DNA of 54,764 nt from Candidatus Omnitrophota bacterium. GTDB taxonomy: Bacteria > Ratteibacteria > UBA8468 > B48-G9 > JAFGKM01. Of this stretch, positions 24,779 through 32,161 are shown in pieces. The position numbers and the translations under genes were made by a program. The stretch spans positions 1-54,764 of the forward strand of contig JAFGKM010000061.1 in NCBI GenBank assembly GCA_016928555.1. The letters run 5' to 3'. A model generated the notes under the pieces. That model searched no databases, was not told the DNA's origin, and worked only from the letters and a program-made list of their open reading frames with translations. The stretch's first letter is position 1. Each line of letters begins with the position of its first letter.

Positions 24779-25266
24779 TTTTTTATTCCGTAAAGGTCCA
24801 GCCAGTTAAGCGCCCTGACCAGAACATTGTCTCCCAGTTTATAAAGATTTGTTTTGTCTTCTATCTGTTCTTCTTCAATATATTGCACGGCGCCGTTTTT
24901 ACAGCTTGCGGCGCAGAGAGGCAGTTCTCCGCCTTTAAGCCTTCCGAGGCATGTGTCGCACCTGCTTACAAGATAAGGAATAAACTCGGGAAGAATGGTG
25001 CCGAATGGACACGCAAGGGAACAGGTTTTGCATGAAACGCAAAGTATTTTTGAACGCTTGACTAAACCCGACTCCCTTTTCAGAGCCCCTGTGGGGCAGC
25101 TGTTTACGCAGGGGTAGTCTTCGCATCTTCTGCAGACGAACATGAACGCAAGTTCTTCCCTGAGCCCGGTTATTCCGTTATTTTCAGGATGCATACGATA
25201 ACTGCACTTGATGTCCTCGCTTCCGGTCTCCAAAAGTTTGTCGTAGTCAATATACAGTTTCTTCAT
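24775..25266 (-). CDS. Polyferredoxin-like Fe-S subunit (HycB/CooF type)
   Basis: The 163 residues have 13 cysteines: C45/C48/C53/C57 (CRRCEDYPCVNSCP), C76/C79/C82/C86 (CVSCKTCSLACP), C103/C106 and C118/C122, plus C21. That is enough for three [4Fe-4S] clusters in the HycB/CooF arrangement. Such subunits bring electrons from a redox partner (formate or CO dehydrogenase in known cases) to the hydrogenase. Here the neighbouring HydB- and HydG-like subunits are the likely donors. Confidence 0.9.
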   Translation of the reverse strand: MKKLYIDYDKLLETGSEDIKCSYRMHPENNGITGLREELAFMFVCRRCEDYPCVNSCPTGALKRESGLVKRSKILCVSCKTCSLACPFGTILPEFIPYLVSRCDTCLGRLKGGELPLCAASCKNGAVQYIEEEQIEDKTNLYKLGDNVLVRALNWLDLYGIKK

Positions 25267-25292
25267 CTTTTATATTCTTCCTCTGCCTGTTT

Positions 25293-25331
25293 TCCTCTCC
25301 CTTGAGGGGAGAGGGTTAGGGTGAGGGTGAA
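25293..25331. repeat. R1 palindromic repeat in hydrogenase operon
   Basis: TTTCCTCTCCCTTGAGGGGA, then GAGGGTTAGGGTGAGGGTGA. It has nearly the same sequence as the copy at 23784 and fills the 67-bp gap between the HydG-like and Fe-S subunit genes. Confidence 0.85.
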
Positions 25332-25333
25332 AT

Positions 25334-26164
25334 TTACACCCATATATTGGGTTTGCCTTTCAATTTATCGTAAGTGAAAACAGGCCCGTCCTTGCATACG
25401 AAAAGGTCGCCTATCAGGCAGTGCCTGCACTGTCCCACTCCGCAGTACATCTTTCTTTCCATTGACAGGTATATCTGCGGGTCGGTATAGCCGATTTCCA
25501 GCAGTTTGAGCGTTGTAAACTTCATCATTATCGGCGGTCCGCAGACAACGGCGACGGAATTTTTTATATCAACGTCAAGGCCGTCGAGCGTTTTCGTGAC
25601 GACTCCCTCCCCGTATTTCCATTTTTCGTCTTTCCTGTCCACCGTTATTCTGAAGCAAAGGGGAAGTTTGTCGCAGAGAGGATGCCATTCGTCAAGTATT
25701 TTTCCCTTGTAGATATAATCATCAGGCGTTTTCGCTCCGCAGCAGAAGACAATCCTTTTATAATCCTTGACCGTATGCATCAGCGCAAAAAACAGCGCGC
25801 GCAGAGGAGCCAGTCCCACTCCTCCGCCCACAAGCAGTATCTCCTTCCCTTTATAAAAATCCAGGGGATAGGGTTTCCCGTAAGGGCCTCTCACCCCTAC
25901 CGTATCGCCGGGCTTAAGGTTATGTATCTCTGCGGTAACCCTGCCCGCTTTCATTACCGTGAACTCCAGCGTTTCTTTTTCGTAAGGCGAAGAAGACGGA
26001 GTGAAAGGAGCTTCCCCCACTCCCGGAACGGTAAGGGATGCGAACTGCCCCGCCAGAAAAGAAAACTCTTTTTCCGGCTTAAGTATAACCGTTTTTATCG
26101 TGGGCGATTCGGTTATTACCTCAATCACCCTGCATTTAACCGGCTCGTAAATATTCTTGTCCAT
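25334..26164 (-). CDS. FAD/NAD(P)-binding oxidoreductase, sulfhydrogenase gamma (HydG)/AsrB-like
   Basis: The 276 residues have an FNR-like flavin domain (TPSSSPYEKETLEFTVMKAG, GDTVGVRGPYG) and an NAD(P) domain (LLVGGGVGLAPLRALFFALM, AVVCGPPIMMKFT). A C-terminal [2Fe-2S] site follows with C241, C246, C249 and C257 (MYCGVGQCRHC, LFVCKDGP). In sulfhydrogenases and anaerobic sulfite reductase this subunit exchanges electrons between NAD(P)H and Fe-S clusters. The start shares one base with the stop of the HydB-like gene. No sulfite reductase or soluble hydrogenase genes are near, so it seems to serve the membrane hydrogenase. Confidence 0.9.
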   Translation of the reverse strand: MDKNIYEPVKCRVIEVITESPTIKTVILKPEKEFSFLAGQFASLTVPGVGEAPFTPSSSPYEKETLEFTVMKAGRVTAEIHNLKPGDTVGVRGPYGKPYPLDFYKGKEILLVGGGVGLAPLRALFFALMHTVKDYKRIVFCCGAKTPDDYIYKGKILDEWHPLCDKLPLCFRITVDRKDEKWKYGEGVVTKTLDGLDVDIKNSVAVVCGPPIMMKFTTLKLLEIGYTDPQIYLSMERKMYCGVGQCRHCLIGDLFVCKDGPVFTYDKLKGKPNIWV

Positions 26165-27183
26165 TATACTTTCTCTTTTTCCCTCAACACTTCTGTTATG
26201 ACTCTTCTCTTGTCAATCTTTCCCGCGCACCCCGCGATACATCTTCCGCATCCCGTACAGCCTTTCATACCGAAATTCTCCACCATATACCAGTATTTGC
26301 ATAGCAGGCGGTTTGCGTACCGGTCGTAAAGAGTGGGCCGCGGAGACGCTCCCGCCGCCATCCTTGCGTATCCCGGGAAAAGACAACTGTCCCATACCTT
26401 TGTTTTCCTCATCTCTTCTTTCCGGTTTCCCGTATCCTCAAGCAGGAAACAAACGCAGGTAGGGCAGTTGTTTGTGCAGCTGCCGCACTGAACGCAGTTT
26501 TCTACTTCTTTCGGTATCCTCCAGAGTTCGGTCTGGCATGCGCCCTTGAGGTTCTCTATGTTTGTAAAGTCAAAATCCCTGTTTAATTCCTTTATCGTTT
26601 CGCCCGCTTTCCTTCGGCCTTCGTCTCTCTTCTTTCTCAGTTCATCGGTTATCTGGAAAAATTTCTGGTCTTCCCCTATGAAAACCCTGCCTTTATCGGA
26701 ACCGATGTCTACAAGAAATCCTTCCGGTATCCGGGAAACGTTAAGGTCAAAGTTACCCTCCGGATAGGGATGAAGTCCGACCAGTTCGCAAAAACAGACG
26801 GGATAGGGAGAAGCGCAGTCAAAGCTTATTATCAGGGTTTTTTCTCTTCTTTCCGCATAACACGGGTCTTTATAATCGCCGTCTTTGAATACCCTGTCAA
26901 GTATCTCCAGCCCTTTAAGGTCGCAGGCGGCCGGGCCCATGACGACAATATCCCCTATCCCTTCTACCGAAGGAGAAACCCTTTCCTTGAAGGGAAAAAG
27001 GAACAGTTTCAGAGGTTCAACCGGTCTTGCTCTGTTATAAACGATATCATCCGCATTTTCCGCTGTTATTTTGGCGTAGAAAAGGGTGCCGTTGAAATCA
27101 AAAGGGGCAAATATTTTGCGAGATTCTATTTTCCCCCTTATGAAACTTTCCCAGTCTTTGTTGGATATATATAAAGTGTCCAT
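26164..27183 (-). CDS. 4Fe-4S dicluster subunit, sulfhydrogenase beta (HydB)/AsrA-like
   Basis: The 339 residues have a long N-terminal domain (FLFPFKERVSPSVEGIGDIV, ACDLKGLEILDRVF, then YPVCFCELVGLHPYP) and two C-terminal cluster motifs, ENCVQCGSCTNNCPTC and CTGCGRCIAGC. This is the HydB/AsrA layout and normally pairs with the gamma-type subunit that follows. It is the first gene of the long operon. No Shine-Dalgarno is visible: a Rex-like palindrome directly abuts the ATG. Confidence 0.9.
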   Translation of the reverse strand: MDTLYISNKDWESFIRGKIESRKIFAPFDFNGTLFYAKITAENADDIVYNRARPVEPLKLFLFPFKERVSPSVEGIGDIVVMGPAACDLKGLEILDRVFKDGDYKDPCYAERREKTLIISFDCASPYPVCFCELVGLHPYPEGNFDLNVSRIPEGFLVDIGSDKGRVFIGEDQKFFQITDELRKKRDEGRRKAGETIKELNRDFDFTNIENLKGACQTELWRIPKEVENCVQCGSCTNNCPTCVCFLLEDTGNRKEEMRKTKVWDSCLFPGYARMAAGASPRPTLYDRYANRLLCKYWYMVENFGMKGCTGCGRCIAGCAGKIDKRRVITEVLREKEKV

Positions 27184-27201
27184 TTGTGATTTTTTTCACA
27201 A
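27184..27201. promoter_or_regulatory. Candidate Rex operator at the start of the hydrogenase operon
   Basis: TTGTGATTTTTTTCACAA is an 18-bp inverted repeat and matches the TTGTGAA-N4-TTCACAA form of Rex sites at all but one base. Rex senses the NADH/NAD+ ratio and usually represses fermentation and hydrogenase genes when NADH is low. Additional TTGTGA half sites lie at 27218 and 27271. No rex gene is in the window. Confidence 0.65.
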
Positions 27202-27225
27202 GTCAGGCCAAAAAAAATTGTGAAT

Positions 27226-27254
27226 AGGATAAAACCCAAAGACATTTGTGTCAA
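27226..27254 (-). promoter_or_regulatory. Hydrogenase operon promoter P2
   Basis: On the minus strand TTGACA (27249-27254), 17 bp and TATCCT (27226-27231). Transcription would start about 35 bp before the first gene, just upstream of the Rex-like site. Confidence 0.6.
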
Positions 27255-27279
27255 ATTTTTTAAAAGTAAATTGTGATAG

Positions 27280-27308
27280 ATGATACCAGATAATTTTTTA
27301 TCTGTCAA
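27280..27308 (-). promoter_or_regulatory. Hydrogenase operon promoter P1
   Basis: On the minus strand TTGACA (27303-27308), 17 bp and TATCAT (27280-27285), the stronger of two tandem promoters. A TTGTGA half site lies at its predicted start point. Confidence 0.7.
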
Positions 27309-27320
27309 TAAAAAAACTTT

Positions 27321-28517
27321 TCACGGATTAGAAGCGGATTCGTAATCGGATATTTTTACAAATCTGAATATAAAAAAAGCCAGCATTACATGGAATAGCG
27401 CAGTGACGAGAAAAGGGATTCGCAGGTTAGTCGCACTGGCAAGCGCTCCTCCGAAAAACGGGCCTAATGCAAATCCTGTCATGCTTAAAGACGTGGCCGC
27501 TCCGTATGCCATGCCAATGGCTTTTTTGTCTATTATCTTATATATCATGGCGTTGGCGGCCGGCAGCATTCCGGCAACGCTTAAGCCGAATAGTATCCGA
27601 ACAGTAAAAAGGGATGGCAGGGAAGAAGCGAAAAAGTGTCCGGCAGATGCGAATGCGGCGGCTATACAGCAGGAAATCAGAATTTTTTTCTGCCCCCACC
27701 TGTCGCCCATATGCCCCAGTACGGCAGAAGACAATGCTCCCGCTATGGCTGCGGCCGCGAGGACAAAACCCGTGATGCTGTTCAGGCTTTCGACGGAAGG
27801 AACGATATCTTTTACAATCAAAGGGAAGGAGGGATTAATAATAGAGTTACTGAGATGAACTCCGAATATTATGGCTACGGCGGCTAGGAAGCCGTTTACC
27901 GCCAGTATTTTTTTGAAGCTCATGGATGAGCCGCTTTTCTCTGCATCGGGCGGGACGAAGTTTTCCTTAACCATCAGTAAAACCAGCAGTCCCCCGAGAA
28001 AAACAAGCGCCGCGCCTGCGCGGAATGCGGCGCGGTATCCGAACAGGTCTGCAAAGACGCCTCCAAAAAGGGGACCCAGGGCCGCTCCGATAAAGACAGC
28101 CGCCTGCATCATTCCCAGAGTAAGGCCGCTTCTGCGCTCAGGAGTTACACTGGCAACAAGGGCTATGCTTGCGGCGTTTGTCCCTGTAAAAATTCCCTGC
28201 AAAAGACGGCATATTACAAGCTGTCCGGCTGTGCGAACCACAGACATGAGAAGCAGGATTATGGTGCCGGCGAACATTGCCCTGCACACCATTACCTTGC
28301 GTCCGTACCGGTCAGCTAGAAGGCCCCACAAAGGCGCGAAGATGCATAAAGTGAAACCCGTTGCGCTCAGCGCGATGCCTGACCAGAAGGCCTGCTGTCC
28401 CGTATCATGGATGCCCAGTTCGGAAAGAAAGAAAGGTAGAAACGGTATTGCGAAAGAAAAACCCAGAATGGAGAAAATCTGGGCAACGAAAGCCGATACA
28501 AAAGTTTTTTTCCACAT
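27321..28517 (-). CDS. Major facilitator superfamily transporter, MdtG/TetA-type drug exporter
   Basis: A 398-residue, 12-helix protein. The MFS loop 2-3 motif is PLWGLLADRYGRKVMVCRAM near residue 65, the drug-exporter motif in helix 5 is LGMMQAAVFIGAALGPLFGG, and a second loop motif is GHMGDRWGQKKIL. It probably exports a small molecule or drug. It is divergent from the metallohydrolase gene, with only 44 bp between the starts. Confidence 0.9.
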   Translation of the reverse strand: MWKKTFVSAFVAQIFSILGFSFAIPFLPFFLSELGIHDTGQQAFWSGIALSATGFTLCIFAPLWGLLADRYGRKVMVCRAMFAGTIILLLMSVVRTAGQLVICRLLQGIFTGTNAASIALVASVTPERRSGLTLGMMQAAVFIGAALGPLFGGVFADLFGYRAAFRAGAALVFLGGLLVLLMVKENFVPPDAEKSGSSMSFKKILAVNGFLAAVAIIFGVHLSNSIINPSFPLIVKDIVPSVESLNSITGFVLAAAAIAGALSSAVLGHMGDRWGQKKILISCCIAAAFASAGHFFASSLPSLFTVRILFGLSVAGMLPAANAMIYKIIDKKAIGMAYGAATSLSMTGFALGPFFGGALASATNLRIPFLVTALFHVMLAFFIFRFVKISDYESASNP

Positions 28518-28561
28518 ATGCCTGTTTTTTTAAAGGGGGAATTTATATTATAATGCTTTTC

Positions 28562-29164
28562 ATGGAAATAGCAATTGAAAAAGTTGTTGTCGGGGATTTT
28601 CAGACAAACTGCTATATAGTAACCTGCAAGAAAACAGGGGAAAGTTTTGTTATAGATCCGGGCGATGAATACGGCAGGATTAAAAGCTTTATAAGGGGAA
28701 GGGAAAAACAACCTTATTTTATTGTGAATACCCACGGGCACGCCGACCACATAAAAGATGACGGGGAATTCCGTCTGCCTGTTTATATCCACAGGCAGGA
28801 TGCGGATTGTTTCCGTAACCCTGAAAAAAACCTGTCCGCTTTTTTCGGAACGCCGCTTGTGCTGGATATAAAACCGGTTTTGCTGGAGGACGGAGATACC
28901 GTAAAGGTCGGAGAGGTTGTCTTTGAGGTAATGCATACCCCCGGCCACAGCCCGGGAAGCATATCTTTGAGAAGCGGCGGCATAGTTTTTACAGGGGATA
29001 CTCTCTTTAACTGCGGTTACGGCAGAACTGATTTTCCGGGAGGGGATGAAGAAAAACTTTTTGATTCCATAAGAACCCGCCTTTTTGTATTGCCGGAAGA
29101 AACAGTCATTTATCCCGGCCACGGGCCGTCTTCTACAATAGGAGCGGAGAAACAATATTTTTAA
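28562..29164 (+). CDS. Metallo-beta-lactamase-fold hydrolase (glyoxalase II-like)
   Basis: About 200 residues from ATG 28562. The metal motif is NTHGHADHIKDDG, followed by HTPGHSPGSISL and FTGDTLFNCGYGRTDFPGG, and the final metal His is in IYPGHGPSSTIG. That places it among small GloB-like hydrolases acting on thioesters. An upstream in-frame ATG at 28553 is possible. TATAAT at 28548-28553 may be the -10 box, which would leave a very short or absent leader. Confidence 0.92.
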   Translation: MEIAIEKVVVGDFQTNCYIVTCKKTGESFVIDPGDEYGRIKSFIRGREKQPYFIVNTHGHADHIKDDGEFRLPVYIHRQDADCFRNPEKNLSAFFGTPLVLDIKPVLLEDGDTVKVGEVVFEVMHTPGHSPGSISLRSGGIVFTGDTLFNCGYGRTDFPGGDEEKLFDSIRTRLFVLPEETVIYPGHGPSSTIGAEKQYF

Positions 29165-29291
29165 CAGGTTTAAAAGTAGTTGCATTTTAAAATTAAATTT
29201 GTTAAACTGTCCAAAAAGAAGGCGTGTAGGATAACTATACGCTAAACGCTCCACGCTATATGCTGAAAAGGGGTAAAGGAGGAGAGGAACG

Positions 29292-29756
29292 ATGAAGCAG
29301 AAATTGGCTCAGATAGGTTTGATTGTGGTGATTATTGTTGCGCTGGGTTTTGTTGTTAAGCAGTTAAAGCCCAAGCAATACGGCGGCTATGAAAGAATGA
29401 TGGTTGACGTTGTCGCGAACAAGGTCTTTATTACGAAGGTTAAAGCAGGCGAAGTTTTGGAGTTCCCCACAACATCTCCGTACAGCGAGGGTAAAAACGC
29501 CTATCCGGTCTTAAAGTGCATGAAAGACGGGACAATTTTTGCTTATGATGAACCCAAGCCGGTTCCGACAGGCGAGGGAGCGGCTGACTTGCCTCCGGTT
29601 GAGGCAGTCCCAGTATGTCCTGTCTGCGGCAGTAACGAGATAGGTCTTGTTGAAATGCCTGAAGGGCAGAAGGTGATGGATGTGCCGGGTCCTGTGCAGG
29701 TAGCGAAGCCCGGGAAGGTTGGCAATACGGCGCCTGAAACGCCTCCGGCTAATTAA
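29292..29756 (+). CDS. Membrane-anchored uncharacterised protein with CxxC motif
   Basis: The 154 residues begin with one hydrophobic helix (IGLIVVIIVALGFVV, about 8-22), then a soluble domain with FPTTSPYSEGKNAYPVLKCM and a CPVCGS knuckle at about 112-117. A low-complexity Pro/Val/Gly tail ends the protein. AAAGGAGGAGAGGAACG gives a strong ribosome-binding site. I do not recognise the family. The 127-bp upstream gap contains only a degenerate run of TACGCTA-like units. Its 3' end overlaps convergent queC by 8 bp. Confidence 0.72.
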   Translation: MKQKLAQIGLIVVIIVALGFVVKQLKPKQYGGYERMMVDVVANKVFITKVKAGEVLEFPTTSPYSEGKNAYPVLKCMKDGTIFAYDEPKPVPTGEGAADLPPVEAVPVCPVCGSNEIGLVEMPEGQKVMDVPGPVQVAKPGKVGNTAPETPPAN

Positions 29757-30414
29757 TCAAATCGGGGGTTTGTGCGGCGGAAAATCCTTTTGCTCTGATA
29801 ATACAGCTTGGGCATTGCCCGCAGGGTTTTTTGCCGCTTTTGTAGCAGGACCATGTAATAGAAAAATCAAGGCCGAGAGATAGGCCTTTTTTGACGATTT
29901 CTTCTTTCGACATGCGGAGGAGAGGAGCCTGTAATCTTATGCTTCCTCCCCCGCATGTTTTTTTTGTAGCAGAGTTGATTAACCGTTGGAACCGTCTTAT
30001 ATATTCCGGCCTGCAGTCCGGATACCCGGAAAAATCAACGGCGTTCACGCCTATAAATATCGCTCCGGCATCAACCGTTTCGGCGAGTGCGAGGGCAATG
30101 CTTATAAATATGGTGTTTCTTGCGGGGACATATGTAAGGGGAATTTCTCCTTTCCTGATTTCCCGCGGTATTTTTATCTTTGCGTCGGTAAGCGCAGATT
30201 TGGTCCACGACAGGGCGGCTTTAGTGATAAGATGCCTTTCAACCTTGAGGAATTCAGCGATTTTTACAGCCGACGAAATCTCTTTTTTATTCTTCTGCCC
30301 GTAATTTACGGTCAGAGCGTATATTTTATACCCTTTATGCTTTGCAATAGCCGCACTGACAAAACTGTCCATTCCTCCCGAGATTAGACATACCGCTTTT
30401 TTTACCATTTTCAT
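29749..30414 (-). CDS. queC: 7-cyano-7-deazaguanine synthase QueC
   Basis: QueC uses ATP and ammonia to turn 7-carboxy-7-deazaguanine into preQ0, the precursor of queuosine and other 7-deazaguanines. The 221 residues have the ATP-binding PP-loop LISGGMDSFVSAAIA, then ALTVNYGQKNKKE, YVPARNTIFISIAL and the zinc site CYKSGKKPCGQCPSC. The start overlaps the stop of the oxidoreductase gene as ATGA. queE lies in the same operon; queD and tgt are not in the window. Confidence 0.95.
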   Translation of the reverse strand: MKMVKKAVCLISGGMDSFVSAAIAKHKGYKIYALTVNYGQKNKKEISSAVKIAEFLKVERHLITKAALSWTKSALTDAKIKIPREIRKGEIPLTYVPARNTIFISIALALAETVDAGAIFIGVNAVDFSGYPDCRPEYIRRFQRLINSATKKTCGGGSIRLQAPLLRMSKEEIVKKGLSLGLDFSITWSCYKSGKKPCGQCPSCIIRAKGFSAAQTPDLIN

Positions 30415-31511
30415 ATCAGGGGCAGGTTATAATCGACTTTCACTCTGGTTCCGCCGCCTTTAAAGGATTCTTCGCAGGCAAAAACGCAAGCCATTGTTTT
30501 CCAGCTGTCAGAAGCGCTCATAAGAGGCGGTTTGCCGTCCCTCATTCTGCCGGCAAAATCTCTGAAAAAACCTGTTGAGTCGTGGTGCAATACCTTATCA
30601 GGCAGGTCTTTATAACTTTCCGTTCTGTCGAGGCATGTAGTTCCGCCTGCTCCCGAGAACCGGAATATCTGTATATACCCGTTCCAGAAATCTGCGCGCA
30701 GAGAACCGTCCGAGCCGGCTACGCTCACGTTATATTCATGGCCCATTTCGTTTTCCCTGCCGGCAGGTGCGGGAACCGCAGCCCTGTGCTGTATCGTTAT
30801 AAGATTGGCAAGTTTTTCCCCGGGGAAGAAGCAAACGGTGCTTGCCGGTTCCCTGTATCCCCTGTGCCATTTTCCCCGCCCGCGAAGTTCGGGAGCGGGT
30901 ATTGCTAACACTTCCTCAATCTCTATGCCCATATAAAAGCGAAAAATATCAAGGCGGTGGCATCCTTCCTCAATGTAGTAGCCGCCTATCTTTGCCGGGT
31001 CGGAATGCCAATCTCCTTCTTTTTTTTCAAAGCCCTTTCCGCCTGTGATATGGTTGAACAAAATGTTTTTGGGTTCGCCTATTTCTCCCGCGTCTATTAT
31101 TTCTTTAATCCTACGCGTCTGGAGCGAATACCTCATTTCAAAATCTATCTGCAGGCACTTGCCGCTTTCTTTCTCTGCCTTAAGCATCGCCGCAATATCT
31201 TTTTTTGTAATGGCGAAGGGTTTTTCGGAGAATACGTACTTTCCCGATTTAAGCGCCGCTGTGGCAACTTCGGCATGCATGAAATTCGGCGTTGCGTTAT
31301 AGATAACATCTATATCTTTCTGTTCGCACAACTGCCTGTAATCGCTATAGGTTTTTACTCCGTATTCTTCTTCCGCCGCCTTCCTCCTGCCGTTCTCGGG
31401 TTCCGCTATGCCCACAAGCTCTATTTCGCCGCCGTGCATAAGGTCTTCCGCTTCTCCTTTCCCGATGCGGCCGAATCCTACAATACCCGCCTTGATTTTT
31501 CGCTTATCCAT
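30411..31511 (-). CDS. Gfo/Idh/MocA family oxidoreductase between queE and queC
   Basis: The 366 residues start with a Rossmann motif VGFGRIGKGEAEDLMHGG, continue YNATPNFMHAEVATAAL and have the conserved FSEKPFAI, with a C-terminal alpha/beta domain (GGYYIEEGCHRLDIFRFYMG). These enzymes act on sugars with NAD(P). It starts one base after the queE stop and overlaps queC, so it is translationally linked to both. A role in queuosine is not known; it could belong with the DegT aminotransferase in sugar-nucleotide work. Confidence 0.9.
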   Translation of the reverse strand: MDKRKIKAGIVGFGRIGKGEAEDLMHGGEIELVGIAEPENGRRKAAEEEYGVKTYSDYRQLCEQKDIDVIYNATPNFMHAEVATAALKSGKYVFSEKPFAITKKDIAAMLKAEKESGKCLQIDFEMRYSLQTRRIKEIIDAGEIGEPKNILFNHITGGKGFEKKEGDWHSDPAKIGGYYIEEGCHRLDIFRFYMGIEIEEVLAIPAPELRGRGKWHRGYREPASTVCFFPGEKLANLITIQHRAAVPAPAGRENEMGHEYNVSVAGSDGSLRADFWNGYIQIFRFSGAGGTTCLDRTESYKDLPDKVLHHDSTGFFRDFAGRMRDGKPPLMSASDSWKTMACVFACEESFKGGGTRVKVDYNLPLI

Positions 31512-32156
31512 TTATTTAATTCCCGTTATTTTATGCATCTGCAGACGCAGGAACCGGTTTTCCCCCGCGTTTTTTTTGAGAGACCTGATTATCTCCTTTG
31601 CTATTGCAATCTTATTGTCAACGGGCTGTAGAACAACCGGTTTTTTTATGGACGAATCTATAAAACCGATATCTCCCGCCGATGTGATAACATACTTGAA
31701 TTCCGACGCTGCTTTCATAAATCTTTTGTCATATCCCCGGGGACGAAACTTTAAACCTTCTCTTTTCGGGCTTACCGTGAGCCAGTCAATATGCAGGTTT
31801 TGCCACAGAGTTCCGTTGGTTTCCGCCGCAATCCAGTATTTTTTTTCTTTAAGGGTTTTTACAAGAGGTGCAAGGTTTTGAAGAAAAGGTTCCCCTCCCG
31901 TTATGCATACCCTTTTGCATTTATGCCGTTTCAGTTCCCGCAGAATTTTTTTCAGGTCAGTCTCTTTCCCTTTTTTCAGGGCATATTTCGTATCGCAGAA
32001 ACTGCAGTTCAGGTTGCATCCTGACAGTCTTATGAAGACCATCGGCAATCCCTGCAGCAATCCCTCGCCCTGCACCGAGTAAAATATCTCTGAAACATTG
32101 TAAACCGGATTGGTTCCATCCGGCGAACTGAATCCGATTGTTTTTTTTTTCGGCAT
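31512..32156 (-). CDS. queE: 7-carboxy-7-deazaguanine synthase QueE
   Basis: A 214-residue radical SAM enzyme that contracts the pterin ring of carboxytetrahydropterin. The cluster motif is SGCNLNCSFCDTKYA (CX3CX2C), preceded by EIFYSVQGEGLLQGLPMVFI, the family signature; CITGGEPFLQ follows. It lies five bases after the aminotransferase stop and one base before the oxidoreductase start. Confidence 0.95.
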   Translation of the reverse strand: MPKKKTIGFSSPDGTNPVYNVSEIFYSVQGEGLLQGLPMVFIRLSGCNLNCSFCDTKYALKKGKETDLKKILRELKRHKCKRVCITGGEPFLQNLAPLVKTLKEKKYWIAAETNGTLWQNLHIDWLTVSPKREGLKFRPRGYDKRFMKAASEFKYVITSAGDIGFIDSSIKKPVVLQPVDNKIAIAKEIIRSLKKNAGENRFLRLQMHKITGIK

Positions 32157-32161
32157 CTCGT

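Noticed and set aside
25334-27183. Anaerobic sulfite reductase subunits A and B
   Set aside because: No AsrC siroheme subunit is present and the genes lead a hydrogenase operon; the families overlap, so the similarity alone does not decide.
28367-29254. 295-codon minus-strand reading frame
   Set aside because: It lies opposite the metallo-beta-lactamase-fold gene, which has all its metal motifs.
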